DNA of 64,000 nt from CAZIOH01 sp964540815 (GTDB lineage Bacteria; Myxococcota_A; Polyangia; Fen-1088). Under the pieces are notes generated by a model. The model did not search any database and was not told the DNA's origin. It worked only from the letters and a program-made list of their open reading frames with translations. The DNA is taken from NCBI GenBank assembly GCA_964540815.1, contig CAZIOH010000009.1, forward strand, positions 1 through 64,000, given 5' to 3'. A program made the position numbers and the translations under genes. Below, piece by piece: positions 52,701 through 61,335 of the stretch. Each line of letters begins with the position of its first letter. The stretch's first letter is position 1.

Positions 52701-54206
52701 CTAGGTGAGTCCGGTCAGCGCCGCGTTGCCCGCCGTACCGAAGGTCGTGACCGGGACGCCGAGCGTGTTCAGCAGCGCGATGAACAGGTTCGGCTGTGGC
52801 GAGTTGCTGTAGATGGCGTGCCGTCCCGTCTTGATCTTCCCACCGGCGCTGCCCGCGAGGAGGATGGGCTTTCCGGTCGGGCCGCTGAATCCGGCGTAGG
52901 TGGTCGTGCCCTGGTTGTGGGCATTGCCGTCCGCCAGCTCGCTCGACAGGAAGATCAGGCTGTTGTCGAGGATGCTCATCCCGTTGGCTTCCTTGATGGC
53001 GTCGAGCTTTTGCAGGAAGGACGAGAACATCGAGATCTCCCAGGCCTCGATCTTGGCCAGCTGGGCACCCTTGGTGGCGTCCCCGTTGTGGTGCGACAAC
53101 CCGTGGTGATCCGCGTTGACGTTCAGCCACGGGAAGCTCGAGTACGAGGAGTGGCCGCCGTTCATCTGCTGGTAGCTGATGACCCGGGTGGCGTCACACT
53201 GGAAGGCCAGGGTCATGAGGTTGATGATCGCGGCGGTGTAGGTCGGGGGATCGGCGATCTGCTTGCCGTTCCCGTTGGTGAGCGGACCGTTCGCGATGGT
53301 GGGACGGGTGTTCGCGCCCGAGCTGCAAGACGCCGAGGTGTTGACCGGCACGGTCGAGATCTGCTGCACGGCGGTCTCGGCGGCCCGCACGCTGGTCAGG
53401 TACTCGTCCAGCTTGTTGCGGTCGGTGATCCCGAGCTTGGCCGACAGCGAGGTCTGCTCGCCCATGACCTCGTCGAGGACGCTCTTGCGCAGCGCCTTGC
53501 GCTTGGCGAGGGCCGCGGTCACGGCAGGGTCCGGGGCCGCGCCGCCAGTCGGCGCCGCGGTCACGCCCGCGAAGAGCTGGTCGAAGACGACGCCCGCGTT
53601 GGCCACCGGAGACAGTGGCTGGGTCGCGCTGGCCCACGAGGTGGTCCCGTTGTAGACGGCGGGATAGCCGGTGTCGGCGAAGGTCGAGTCGGTCCCGGAG
53701 ATCTGCATCGAGGGGATCCGGGTCTGCTTGCCGATCATCTGGGCGTACACCTGATCCACGGAGATGCCCATCATGATGCCGGGCTTCTGTCCCTGAACGC
53801 AGGTGGTCATTCCCGGAGGGCCACACCCATGCGAGCCCATCGAGTTCACCGCCGGGGTGTTCTGGATGCCCGCGAACACCAGCACCTTGCTCTTCACGGG
53901 TGCGAGGGAGGTGAGGGTCGGCGTCAGGGTGTAGTTCACGCCGGTGTCGGTCGGGAACCAGCTCGGCCCCCAGACCCCGACCGGGATGTGCCAGGTCATG
54001 AAGCGCTGGGGCCCCGCCGCCGCCTGCGCGCGGGCCTCCGACGGGGTGAGGATGGACTCGAGCGCCGGGAGCGCCACGCAGGCCGCTGCGCCCCGCAGGA
54101 TGGCGCGCCGGGAGACGATGGAACGGGTCGGGTTACGGCGCTCGGCGTCGATTGCCTTCGGGTCGAATCTGAGGTTCTTGTCCGGTTGAATCCGCAGGAT
54201 GCTCAT
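52701..54206 (-). CDS. DUF1552 domain protein (Tat-exported)
   Basis: A 501-residue protein with a twin-arginine signal (SRRAILRGAAACVALPALES). The mature part follows DUF1552: RFMTWHIPVGVWGPSWFPTD, KVLVFAGIQNTPAVNSMGSH, SVDQVYAQMIGKQTRIPSMQ, CDATRVISYQQMNGGHSSYS and ILDNSLIFLSSELADGNAHN. The family, common in Planctomycetes and Myxococcota, is almost always beside a DUF1592 protein, as here. Its fold is alkaline-phosphatase/sulfatase-like, but the activity is unknown. Its ATG overlaps the DUF1592 stop (ATGA). Confidence 0.95.
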   Translation of the reverse strand: MSILRIQPDKNLRFDPKAIDAERRNPTRSIVSRRAILRGAAACVALPALESILTPSEARAQAAAGPQRFMTWHIPVGVWGPSWFPTDTGVNYTLTPTLTSLAPVKSKVLVFAGIQNTPAVNSMGSHGCGPPGMTTCVQGQKPGIMMGISVDQVYAQMIGKQTRIPSMQISGTDSTFADTGYPAVYNGTTSWASATQPLSPVANAGVVFDQLFAGVTAAPTGGAAPDPAVTAALAKRKALRKSVLDEVMGEQTSLSAKLGITDRNKLDEYLTSVRAAETAVQQISTVPVNTSASCSSGANTRPTIANGPLTNGNGKQIADPPTYTAAIINLMTLAFQCDATRVISYQQMNGGHSSYSSFPWLNVNADHHGLSHHNGDATKGAQLAKIEAWEISMFSSFLQKLDAIKEANGMSILDNSLIFLSSELADGNAHNQGTTTYAGFSGPTGKPILLAGSAGGKIKTGRHAIYSNSPQPNLFIALLNTLGVPVTTFGTAGNAALTGLT

Positions 54207-56068
54207 GGCTTGACTCCGGTCATGGTGGTCGGATCTCCGCGACGCATGCGGAAGGTGTCACTGGCGACGACGTTCATGAGAACGTCTCGCATACCCACGG
54301 AGGCGCCCGCCGCGGCCGCGGTGATGTCGGTCAGGTAGGGCGCATCCGACGGCAGCAGATCCCGGCCGAGCGAGTAGGCCATCACGTTCTGGGCGACGCA
54401 GGGAACGAAGCGGGCGTCAGCGGCGACGGTGGAGGCGAGCTGGATGGCGCCGGTGAAGGTCGGCCCGGTTCCGCCGCCTGGAAGGGCGATGGCGCCGGCG
54501 AAGCTGCCCGAGGCATCGATGGGCGTGCCGAGATCGACGGTGCGGTAGGCGCCGATGGCGTCGTAGTTCTCCATCGCGATGCCGATGTTGTCGATGCTGG
54601 TGTGGCAGACGCCGCAGGCCGGATCGGCCCGGTGCTGTGCGAGCACCTCCTTCTGAGCGGTCGCCGTGATGGCGGCGGTCGGGAAGGGCGGAACGTTCGC
54701 CGGCGGAGGCGGCGGCGAGGAGCAGAGCAGCTGGCTCAGCACCCAGGCGCCGCGCTTGACCACCGAGGTGCGGGTCGGATACGAGGTCACCGCCAGCACG
54801 CCCGCCATCGTCAGGAGACCGGCCCGCTGAGGGGTGGTGAGCGTGGTACGGGTCAGGGTCGCGCCAGCCGGCGCTGCCACGCCATAGAGGGTGGCGAGGT
54901 TGCTGTCGAGGTAGGTGAAGTTGGCGGTCAGCAGCTGCGAGATCGGCTCGTTCTGGGTGACGAACTCGTTGAAGAAGCTGTTCACCTCGAGGCCCATCGA
55001 CTTGGCCAGGGTGGGATTGAACTTCGGGAACAGGGTCGCATCGAAGGTCTGGGTGTTGACGACGCCGGTCCCGAGCCACTGCGACACGAAGGTCGGCGAG
55101 AAGACGCTCTTCGGATCCGTCAGCATCCGCTCGAGCTGGGTCTTCACGTCCGAGGCCTGGGCGAGACTGCCCGCGGCCGCCGCCGCGAAGAGGGCATCGT
55201 CGGGCATGCTGCGATAGACCATGTACGACAGGCGCGAGGCGGTCTCGTACGGGTTGAGGAGGTGCGGGGTGAGCGAGGTCGGATCCGAATCGATCTCCGG
55301 CCTGAAGAGGAAGTTCGGCGAGAGCAACATGGCCTCGAGCACCGTGCGGAACTGCTCGTCGGTGGTCGCGCCGGCGGTGGCGGCGGTGGACATGAGGTTC
55401 ACGAAGTTGGTCACCTCGGTCGCCGCGAGCGGGCGGCGGAAGGCCTTCAACCCGAAGCTCGTCACCGCGCTGGTCTTGCAGGCGGCGGTGGTGAGATCGC
55501 AGGTGACGAGCTTGGCTCGCTCGGCGGAGCCGGCGGTCATCGCCTCGGCCGCGAGCGTCTCGGCGGCCTGCTGGTAGAGGTTGAACTGGACCGGCGAGAG
55601 GGTCTGCAGGTCGCCGTTGTTGTCGAAGCCCACCTGCGGCGCATCGTCGGGGAAGAGGGAGGCCCCGAGCGTTTGCGTCGTGCCGAGCAGGTCATGGACC
55701 GTCTTGTCGTACTCGGCGCGGTTCAGCCTGCGCGCGGTGACCCGACCTGGGTCGCGAACGCCAGGATTGGCGGCACCGGCGCCGGGCGGTGTGGTGGTGG
55801 TCTGAGATCCCGGGCTCGACGTCGTCGGGTTACCATTCCCGGAGTTGGCCGTGGAGCCCTGGCCGGTTCCGTTGGCCTGGGTCCCGGTGCTCGAGCTCGC
55901 GGGAGCTCCAGAGCCGGTCCCGGTCGTCCCGGAGCCGGTTCCTGTTCCCGCTGGCTGGGTGTCGGGAGTTCCTGAACCTTTCGGTCCTATGGCGCCCGTA
56001 CAGCCCCCCGCCAGGGCTCCGGCGAGGAGCCATATTGAATAAGTGTGCAAGGTGGTCCGTAGCTTCAT
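54203..56068 (-). CDS. DUF1592/DUF1588 cytochrome-like lipoprotein
   Basis: A 621-residue exported protein. The signal ends in ALAGGC (Cys23), followed by a Thr/Gly/Ser linker of about 80 residues (GTGTGSGTTGTGSGAPASSS). The domain series follows in order: a DUF1587-like segment (RRLNRAEYDKTVHDLLGT), a DUF1595 segment (FGLKAFRRPLAATEVTNFVN), DUF1592 (LLSPNFLFRPEIDS; LNPYETASRLSYMVYRSMPD), DUF1588 (CGVCHTSIDNIGIAMENYDA, with a haem-type CxxCH) and DUF1585 (FVPCVAQNVMAYSLGRDL). ATG 56068 follows GAGGGAGGGA. It is coupled to the DUF1552 gene; the pair probably works together outside the cytoplasm. Confidence 0.95.
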   Translation of the reverse strand: MKLRTTLHTYSIWLLAGALAGGCTGAIGPKGSGTPDTQPAGTGTGSGTTGTGSGAPASSSTGTQANGTGQGSTANSGNGNPTTSSPGSQTTTTPPGAGAANPGVRDPGRVTARRLNRAEYDKTVHDLLGTTQTLGASLFPDDAPQVGFDNNGDLQTLSPVQFNLYQQAAETLAAEAMTAGSAERAKLVTCDLTTAACKTSAVTSFGLKAFRRPLAATEVTNFVNLMSTAATAGATTDEQFRTVLEAMLLSPNFLFRPEIDSDPTSLTPHLLNPYETASRLSYMVYRSMPDDALFAAAAAGSLAQASDVKTQLERMLTDPKSVFSPTFVSQWLGTGVVNTQTFDATLFPKFNPTLAKSMGLEVNSFFNEFVTQNEPISQLLTANFTYLDSNLATLYGVAAPAGATLTRTTLTTPQRAGLLTMAGVLAVTSYPTRTSVVKRGAWVLSQLLCSSPPPPPANVPPFPTAAITATAQKEVLAQHRADPACGVCHTSIDNIGIAMENYDAIGAYRTVDLGTPIDASGSFAGAIALPGGGTGPTFTGAIQLASTVAADARFVPCVAQNVMAYSLGRDLLPSDAPYLTDITAAAAGASVGMRDVLMNVVASDTFRMRRGDPTTMTGVKP

Positions 56069-56516
56069 GGGCGCTCCCTCCCTCGACGTGTGCTTTGAAC
56101 GACTTGAGCCGGGCTCGATCTTTTCGGGAACCAGTAACAGTAACCGGAAAAAACGGTCCTCCACTGCCTCACGCGGAGCGTGTTAGGACGCTCCGGTCGC
56201 GGTCATGGCGGATATCAGGCCAATACACCGACGATTCCGTTTGCAGCTCAGTGATTCCGCCAGGCAAACGAGGACCTTACTGTCTCTGCGTGAATGTCCG
56301 ACGGGTCGCGTGAAGGGTAACGGCCTTTAAGCGCTGCGATATCGGTGAGTTAGGTCGTAGGTGGATGGGCCGTCGTGGGGTGTGCGCCAGCGCACGCCGG
56401 TCCGCCGATGGCACGCGGCTTGCCGCGAATGAATCGCGACGATCCTGGAGCCCGTGGACGTGAGATCCGGGTGACAGCGTTTCTCCCGGCCGGTGTTCAT
56501 CCTGTTGAATCCGGTC
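56069..56516. other. Divergent intergenic region before the sigma/caspase operon
   Basis: About 450 bp with no gene. It holds AT-rich patches (56131-56155, with AGTAAC twice in tandem, and 56318-56345). It must carry the promoters of the DUF1592 operon (leftward) and the sigma operon (rightward). GGAACC at 56127 resembles an ECF -35 element, but no properly spaced -10 follows, so I do not call a promoter. Confidence 0.5.
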
Positions 56517-57008
56517 ATGGCGACAGACGTCGAGGGCCTCTACCGCTCCCACGGGCCGACGGTCCTCCGTCGGTGTCGTCGCTTGCTCCGGAACGAGGAG
56601 AAGGCCGTGGATGCAATGCACGATGTGTTCGTTGAAGTCCTGCGCCGCCAGGACACCCTCGAGGTGACGGCCCCGACGGGGCTCCTGCTCACCATGGCGA
56701 CCCGGGTGTGCCTGAACCGGCTGCGAACCGACCGGCGCCACCCCGAAGACCCCGACGACGAACGGCTGGCCCAGATCCTCGACCACACCGAGGAAGGACC
56801 GGAGAGCCGCTCGCTCGCCCGGCGCTGGCTCGACCGGTGGCTCGCGCCAGAGCCCGCCTCGACCCAGGTGCTCGCGGTCCTGCACTTCGTGGATGGACTG
56901 ACCCTCGAGGAGGTGGCGGCCGAGGTCGGCCTCTCGGTCTCGGGCGTGCGCAAGCGGCTCCGCACCCTGCGGGAGCGCCTCCCGCGAGATCTGGGGAGTC
57001 GGTCGTGA
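56517..57008 (+). CDS. ECF-type sigma-70 family RNA polymerase sigma factor
   Basis: A 163-residue sigma factor with only regions 2 and 4. Region 2 spans LYRSHGPTVLRRCRRLLRNE, VDAMHDVFVEVLRR and the -10-contact helix near TMATRVCLNRLRTDRR. Region 4 is VLAVLHFVDGLTLEEVAAEV followed by GLSVSGVRKRLRTLRERL, the -35-binding helix-turn-helix. ATG 56517 is used; GTG 56493 would add eight residues. The stop overlaps the next gene's GTG (GTGA). Its targets probably include its own operon, which ends in the caspase gene. Confidence 0.94.
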   Translation: MATDVEGLYRSHGPTVLRRCRRLLRNEEKAVDAMHDVFVEVLRRQDTLEVTAPTGLLLTMATRVCLNRLRTDRRHPEDPDDERLAQILDHTEEGPESRSLARRWLDRWLAPEPASTQVLAVLHFVDGLTLEEVAAEVGLSVSGVRKRLRTLRERLPRDLGSRS

Positions 57009-57931
57009 GCGGGCCTGTCCGGACCGGCGACGGCTCGGCCGGCCTTCCGGCAACGCCCGGAGCCGCCGCAGCGAGCCCCGCCGCGCCGTCGGCCTACGAC
57101 ACCGAGCGGCTGGTCCGGGGCGAGCTGCCGCCGGAGCGGGCTGCGTCGGTCGAAGCCGCGCTCCTGCGGGCCGGTCGCACCGGGGAGCTCGCGGAGCTCC
57201 GCGCGTCGGATCTGGAGATCCTCGAGCGCTACCCGGCACCCGAGGTCGCGCGCGAGGTCGAGCGCCGCTGGACCGCGTCCGCCAGCTCGAACCCGCCTAC
57301 CGTGAGCGCGGGGGGCGGAGCCGGGACGCGGTGGCCCTGGGCGCTGCCCCTGCTCGGTGCCACGGCCATGGCTTCGGCCCTGCTCGTCGTGCTCGAGACC
57401 GGCCAAGGGGGCCCGGGGCGCGCGCCGGGGCGCGGACTGCCCACGAGCAGCCAGGGTCTGGGCGAGCGGGGTACGAACGATCCGACCGAGGTCATCGGGT
57501 TGCGGGGTGGCGAAGCGCGGCTCCACATCTACCGACGCGACAGCGCCAACGCCGGGGCCGGCTTGGGCGCTGGTCCGAGCGCGCTCGCCGACGGGGCTCG
57601 GGTCAAGCCGGGGGAGATGCTGCAGGTTCGCTACGTTGCCGCGTCGGCGGCCTTCGGGCTCATCGTGTCGATCGATGCCCGCGGTCAGGTGAGCCGTCAC
57701 TGGCCGGAGGGCGGCGATCTCGCAGCGCCCTTGCAACCCTCGGGGGAACGCGCCCTGCCCCACGCCTTCGAGCTCGACGACAGCCCGGGCTTCGAACGCT
57801 TCGTCTTCGTGACCGCGCCGACGTCGTTCGAGACGCGGCCGCTCATCGAGGCGCTCGCCACCGGCCGACCCCTGCCGCTCGGACCGGGCGCGCGCGCCGC
57901 CGAAATCACCCTCATCAAGGACGTGCCATGA
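57005..57931 (+). CDS. Putative membrane anti-sigma factor with DUF4384-like C-terminus
   Basis: A 308-residue protein. The N-terminal cytosolic part (YDTERLVRGELPPERAASVE; RTGELAELRASDLEILERYP) is helical, like anti-sigma domains, but lacks the zinc HxxxCxxC motif. One membrane helix (WALPLLGATAMASALLVVLE) lies at about 110-130. The C-terminal extracytoplasmic part (VKPGEMLQVRYVAASAAFGL; IVSIDARGQVSRHWPEGGDL; FERFVFVTAPTSFETRPLIE) resembles DUF4384, a domain often fused to caspases. It overlaps both neighbours (GTGA before, ATGA after). I infer that it tethers the sigma factor and senses an envelope signal. Confidence 0.82.
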   Translation: MSGPVRTGDGSAGLPATPGAAAASPAAPSAYDTERLVRGELPPERAASVEAALLRAGRTGELAELRASDLEILERYPAPEVAREVERRWTASASSNPPTVSAGGGAGTRWPWALPLLGATAMASALLVVLETGQGGPGRAPGRGLPTSSQGLGERGTNDPTEVIGLRGGEARLHIYRRDSANAGAGLGAGPSALADGARVKPGEMLQVRYVAASAAFGLIVSIDARGQVSRHWPEGGDLAAPLQPSGERALPHAFELDDSPGFERFVFVTAPTSFETRPLIEALATGRPLPLGPGARAAEITLIKDVP

Positions 57932-60246
57932 AGCTCGGTCTCGGTCGAATCTGGGGAAGTCGCAAGGAAGATCGCGGGCAAGAGCGACGGCAAGAGCGAC
58001 GGCAAGAGCGACGGCTTGCTCGCGGGCCTTGGCGATCGGCGCTGGTCGCCCTGATGCTGAACGCGGCCGCCGGGAGCGTGGCTGCCGCGGGCGCGGGTGC
58101 CGCGGACGCCGCCCCCGTGTTTCGACGGTTCGCGCTCGTCATCTCGTCCAACGACGGAGGTCGAGGCCGGGCCAGCCTGCACTTCGCGGACTCGGACGCC
58201 GGGAGCATCGCCCGGGTGCTGGAGAGCCTCGGGGGCGTGGAGCGCCAGGATCTGGTGGAGGTCAAGCAAGCCTCGCGCGAGCGCCTGCGCGCGGCCTTTG
58301 CCGGGCTGCGCGCGCAGATGCAGCCGCTGGCGGGTACCCGCATTCGCACGGAGGTGTTCGTGTACTACTCGGGGCACTCCGACGAGGATGGCCTCTTGCT
58401 CGGCAACGAGCGCGTCCCGTATCGCGAGCTGCGCGGCTGGATCGAGGACGCCGGTGCGGACGTGCGCATCGCGGTGCTGGATTCGTGCGCGTCGGGAGCG
58501 CTGGTCCGCCTCAAGGGTGGAGTTCATCGGCCGCCCTTCCTGAGCGACCTGTCGGCGCAGACCCGGGGACACGCCTACCTGACCGCCAGCTCCGCCGACG
58601 AGTCGGCGCAGGAATCGGATCGGATCGGCGCGGCGTTCTTCACCCACTACTTCATCTCCGGGCTGCGGGGCGCCGCGGACACCAACCGCGATCGGCGCGT
58701 GACACTGAACGAGGCGTACCACTTTGCTTACAACGAGACCTTGCGCCGCACCGAGGGCTCGATGGCGGGAGCGCAACATCCCGCCTACGACATCCAGCTG
58801 GCCGGGACCGGGGATCTGGTGATCACCGACCTGCACGCGCCGCGGGCGCGGCTGGTGATGCCCGAGCACATGGCGGGACGGATCTACGTGCGGGACGACG
58901 CCGGGCGGCTGGTGGCGGAGCTGCGCAAGGAGCCCACCTACCCCGTCGAGCTGGGGCTCGAGCCCGGCGCCTACCACGTGGTGCTGGACCGCGACGGACG
59001 CGCCGGCGAGGCCTCGGTGCGGCTCGAGGAGGGCGGTTCGGTCGCGCTCGCCGAGGAGCAGTTCACGGCCCTGCCGCCGATGTTCGCCGCGGTGCGCGGG
59101 GGACAGAATACCGCCGAGGCCAACCCCTCGGCTCCGGCGGTCGGCGCGGCTGGGAACGGCGGACCGGCGGCCGAGGTGACCGCGACGGCCGCGCCCGCGG
59201 CGCCCACGCTGGTCACGGTCCCGTTCGCGGTGGGGATCTGGCCGAGCCTCGATGCGCGCCCCGGTCAGCGGGTCGAAAACCGGTTCGTGCTCGGGCTCTT
59301 GATCGGGCACTCGGACGAGCTCGATGGCGTGCAGCTCTCGCTGGTCGGCTCGGTTACCGAAGCGCGGATGCGCGGTGCCCAGATCTCGAATGCCTTCAAC
59401 CTGGCGCGCGGCGACTCCGAGGGGCTGCAGCTGTCGGCCGGGGTGAACATCGCGACCGGCCAGTTTCACGGGCTCCAGGCCGCGCCGGTCAACGTCGCGG
59501 TGGGCGCCTTTCAGGGGGCCCAGATGGGCGTGGTCAACCTGAGCGAAGGACAGTTCGAGGGCGCCCGCTTCGGGGTGGTGAACCTCGCGCGATCCCATCG
59601 CGGGGCCGCCTTCGGGGTCGTGAACCTCGCCGACGCTCACACGGGCCAGACCATCGGGGTGGTGAACGTGCAGCGCAAGGTCGAGGGGTTCTCGCTCGGC
59701 GTGGTCAACGTCGCGGACGAGGTGGAGGGCGAGAGCCTTGGCGTCGTGACCTGGGCGGGCAACGGCATCCACCAGGTGGACGCGCTGGCGAGCGACGTGG
59801 CTCCGCTCGGGCTCGGGCTCAAGCTCGGGACCCGGCACCTCTACACGGCCTACGAGCTCGGGTTCGCTCCGGGCTCGGACGGACCCAACGACGTCGTCCC
59901 GACCCGGGGCTCGCGTCGCTACGCGCTCGGGCTCGGGGTCGGGTACCGGATGCTCGCCAGGGAGACGCACTTCCTCGATCTCGCGCTCATGGGCTACGGG
60001 GTCCACCATGCCCCGTTCGTCGGGGAAGGCGCGGCGGCGAACACCACTCTCGGCAGCCTCCGGCTCACCTTCGGGTGGCGCCTCCTGCCCCACCTCGCCC
60101 TGATGGCGGGGCCGACCTTCAACGTCGCGGTGGGATGGAGCGGGGCCGATCTCGATCTCGGCCCTTCCTGGCTCGAGAGCGTGAAGCGCAGTGGCTCGAC
60201 GACGGTGCGGATATACCCGGGGTTCGTGGCGGGCATCGAGCTCTGA
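57928..60246 (+). CDS. Exported caspase-family (C14) protease with surface-repeat C-terminus
   Basis: A 772-residue protein. An unusual basic n-region with three RQE repeats (EDRGQERRQERRQERRLARG) leads into a signal helix (SALVALMLNAAAGSVAAAGA). Residues about 65-300 form a caspase p20-like domain: FALVISSNDGGRGRASLHFA, EVFVYYSGHSDEDGLLLG with His150, and RIAVLDSCASGALVRLKG with Cys187, so the catalytic dyad is intact. A beta-sandwich-like stretch follows (RARLVMPEHMAGRIYVRDDA). From about 440 on, repeats of the form GVQxGVVNLA (GAQMGVVNLSEGQFEGARFG; VVNLARSHRGAAFGVVNLAD) lead to a barrel-like end, as in LA_2272-type surface-repeat proteins. It starts within the anti-sigma stop (ATGA). Confidence 0.92.
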   Translation: MKLGLGRIWGSRKEDRGQERRQERRQERRLARGPWRSALVALMLNAAAGSVAAAGAGAADAAPVFRRFALVISSNDGGRGRASLHFADSDAGSIARVLESLGGVERQDLVEVKQASRERLRAAFAGLRAQMQPLAGTRIRTEVFVYYSGHSDEDGLLLGNERVPYRELRGWIEDAGADVRIAVLDSCASGALVRLKGGVHRPPFLSDLSAQTRGHAYLTASSADESAQESDRIGAAFFTHYFISGLRGAADTNRDRRVTLNEAYHFAYNETLRRTEGSMAGAQHPAYDIQLAGTGDLVITDLHAPRARLVMPEHMAGRIYVRDDAGRLVAELRKEPTYPVELGLEPGAYHVVLDRDGRAGEASVRLEEGGSVALAEEQFTALPPMFAAVRGGQNTAEANPSAPAVGAAGNGGPAAEVTATAAPAAPTLVTVPFAVGIWPSLDARPGQRVENRFVLGLLIGHSDELDGVQLSLVGSVTEARMRGAQISNAFNLARGDSEGLQLSAGVNIATGQFHGLQAAPVNVAVGAFQGAQMGVVNLSEGQFEGARFGVVNLARSHRGAAFGVVNLADAHTGQTIGVVNVQRKVEGFSLGVVNVADEVEGESLGVVTWAGNGIHQVDALASDVAPLGLGLKLGTRHLYTAYELGFAPGSDGPNDVVPTRGSRRYALGLGVGYRMLARETHFLDLALMGYGVHHAPFVGEGAAANTTLGSLRLTFGWRLLPHLALMAGPTFNVAVGWSGADLDLGPSWLESVKRSGSTTVRIYPGFVAGIEL
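57974..58015 (+). repeat. Three 12-bp tandem repeats in the caspase n-region
   Basis: GCAAGAGCGACG-type 12-bp units occur three times in frame, encoding RQER units. They lengthen the positively charged part of the signal peptide. Confidence 0.9.
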
Positions 60247-60266
60247 TGGCGCCCGATGCCGAAGCC

Positions 60267-61184
60267 TCAGCCGACCCCGTGGACCCTGAGCCAGGCCAGC
60301 ATGCGCTTCCAGCCATCCTCGGCCGCGTCCGCCCGATAGCTCGGCCGGTAGTCCGCGAAGAACGCGTGTCCGGCCTGGGGGTAGACCTTGATCTCCGAGC
60401 GCTGGGCCGCGACCGGCCCCGAGGCGAGCGCGCGGCGCATCGCCGTCACCTGCGCTTCGGGAATCGATTGATCCTCGCCGCCGTAGAGCCCGAGGACCGG
60501 GGCGTGCAGGGCCCCCGCCACGTCGACGGGATGCCGAGGATGCAGGGGCTCGCGATCCCCGTCCAGCCGGCCGTACCAGGCCACGGCCGACTTCACGGTC
60601 GGGCTGTGCGCGGCGTAGAGCCAGGTGATGCGCCCACCCCAGCAAAATCCGGTGACGCCGAGGCGCGCGACATCGGCGGCCCCGCTCGCCTTCGCGAAGC
60701 CCACGGTGGCATCGAGATCCGCGAGCACCTGCGCGTCCGAGACCCGAGCGACGATCTTGCGGATGTCGTTGAAGTCGGTGAGCTTCGAGACGTCCCCTTG
60801 CCGGACGAAGAGCTCGGGCGCGATGGCGAAGTAGCCTTGCTTGGCCAGGCGGCGGCACACGTCCTTGATGTGCTCGTGCACCCCGAAGATCTCGTGGACC
60901 ACGAGCAAGAGCGGCAAGCGGCCACCGTGCCCCTTGGGCATCGCCCGGTACCCCGGGATGTCGCCGGCGTCCGTGGGGATGCGAACCTCCTCGGCATCGA
61001 GGCCGGCCCCGTCGGTGTGAAGGGTCCCCGCGGACACGGGCCGCACCGACATCGCGAAGCCGCTGCCGAGGGCCCCCACGATGAGCTCCCGCCGCGAGGG
61101 CGAGGGCGATCGCCGGCTGACCTCGTGGCCGATGCCCGTGGCCACGGCGGCGGTGGCGGTGCCGGTTGATTCAGGCGCTGTCAT
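60267..61184 (-). CDS. Dienelactone hydrolase family protein (Tat-like signal)
   Basis: A 305-residue alpha/beta hydrolase. A twin-arginine-like signal (SRRELIVGALGSGFAMSV) suggests export of a folded enzyme. The catalytic triad is that of dienelactone hydrolases: Cys nucleophile in GVTGFCWGGRITWLY, Asp in YGGEDQSIPEAQ, His in PQAGHAFFADYRPSYR. LLLVVHEIFGVHEHIKDVCR carries the conserved Glu. The start at ATG 61184 includes a 30-residue lead before the Arg pair. It converges with the caspase gene (20 bp). The substrate is unknown. Confidence 0.94.
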   Translation of the reverse strand: MTAPESTGTATAAVATGIGHEVSRRSPSPSRRELIVGALGSGFAMSVRPVSAGTLHTDGAGLDAEEVRIPTDAGDIPGYRAMPKGHGGRLPLLLVVHEIFGVHEHIKDVCRRLAKQGYFAIAPELFVRQGDVSKLTDFNDIRKIVARVSDAQVLADLDATVGFAKASGAADVARLGVTGFCWGGRITWLYAAHSPTVKSAVAWYGRLDGDREPLHPRHPVDVAGALHAPVLGLYGGEDQSIPEAQVTAMRRALASGPVAAQRSEIKVYPQAGHAFFADYRPSYRADAAEDGWKRMLAWLRVHGVG

Positions 61185-61335
61185 GGCATTCCTCCCGTCG
61201 TCCCCAGCTCGTCTCGTCCGGTCGGACGACCGTCCGAGCCGACCTTGCGGTCAAAGGACATTGCGGCCGTGCTTTCGCTCTAGCCGAGCGAGACCGGCCA
61301 TGCAAGCGAGGGCGACACGCCTCGGCGCTGGCCGT

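Noticed and set aside
56127..56158. ECF-type autoregulated promoter for the sigma operon
   Set aside because: GGAACC is present but the next candidate -10 is 21 bp away rather than 16-17, so I do not call it.
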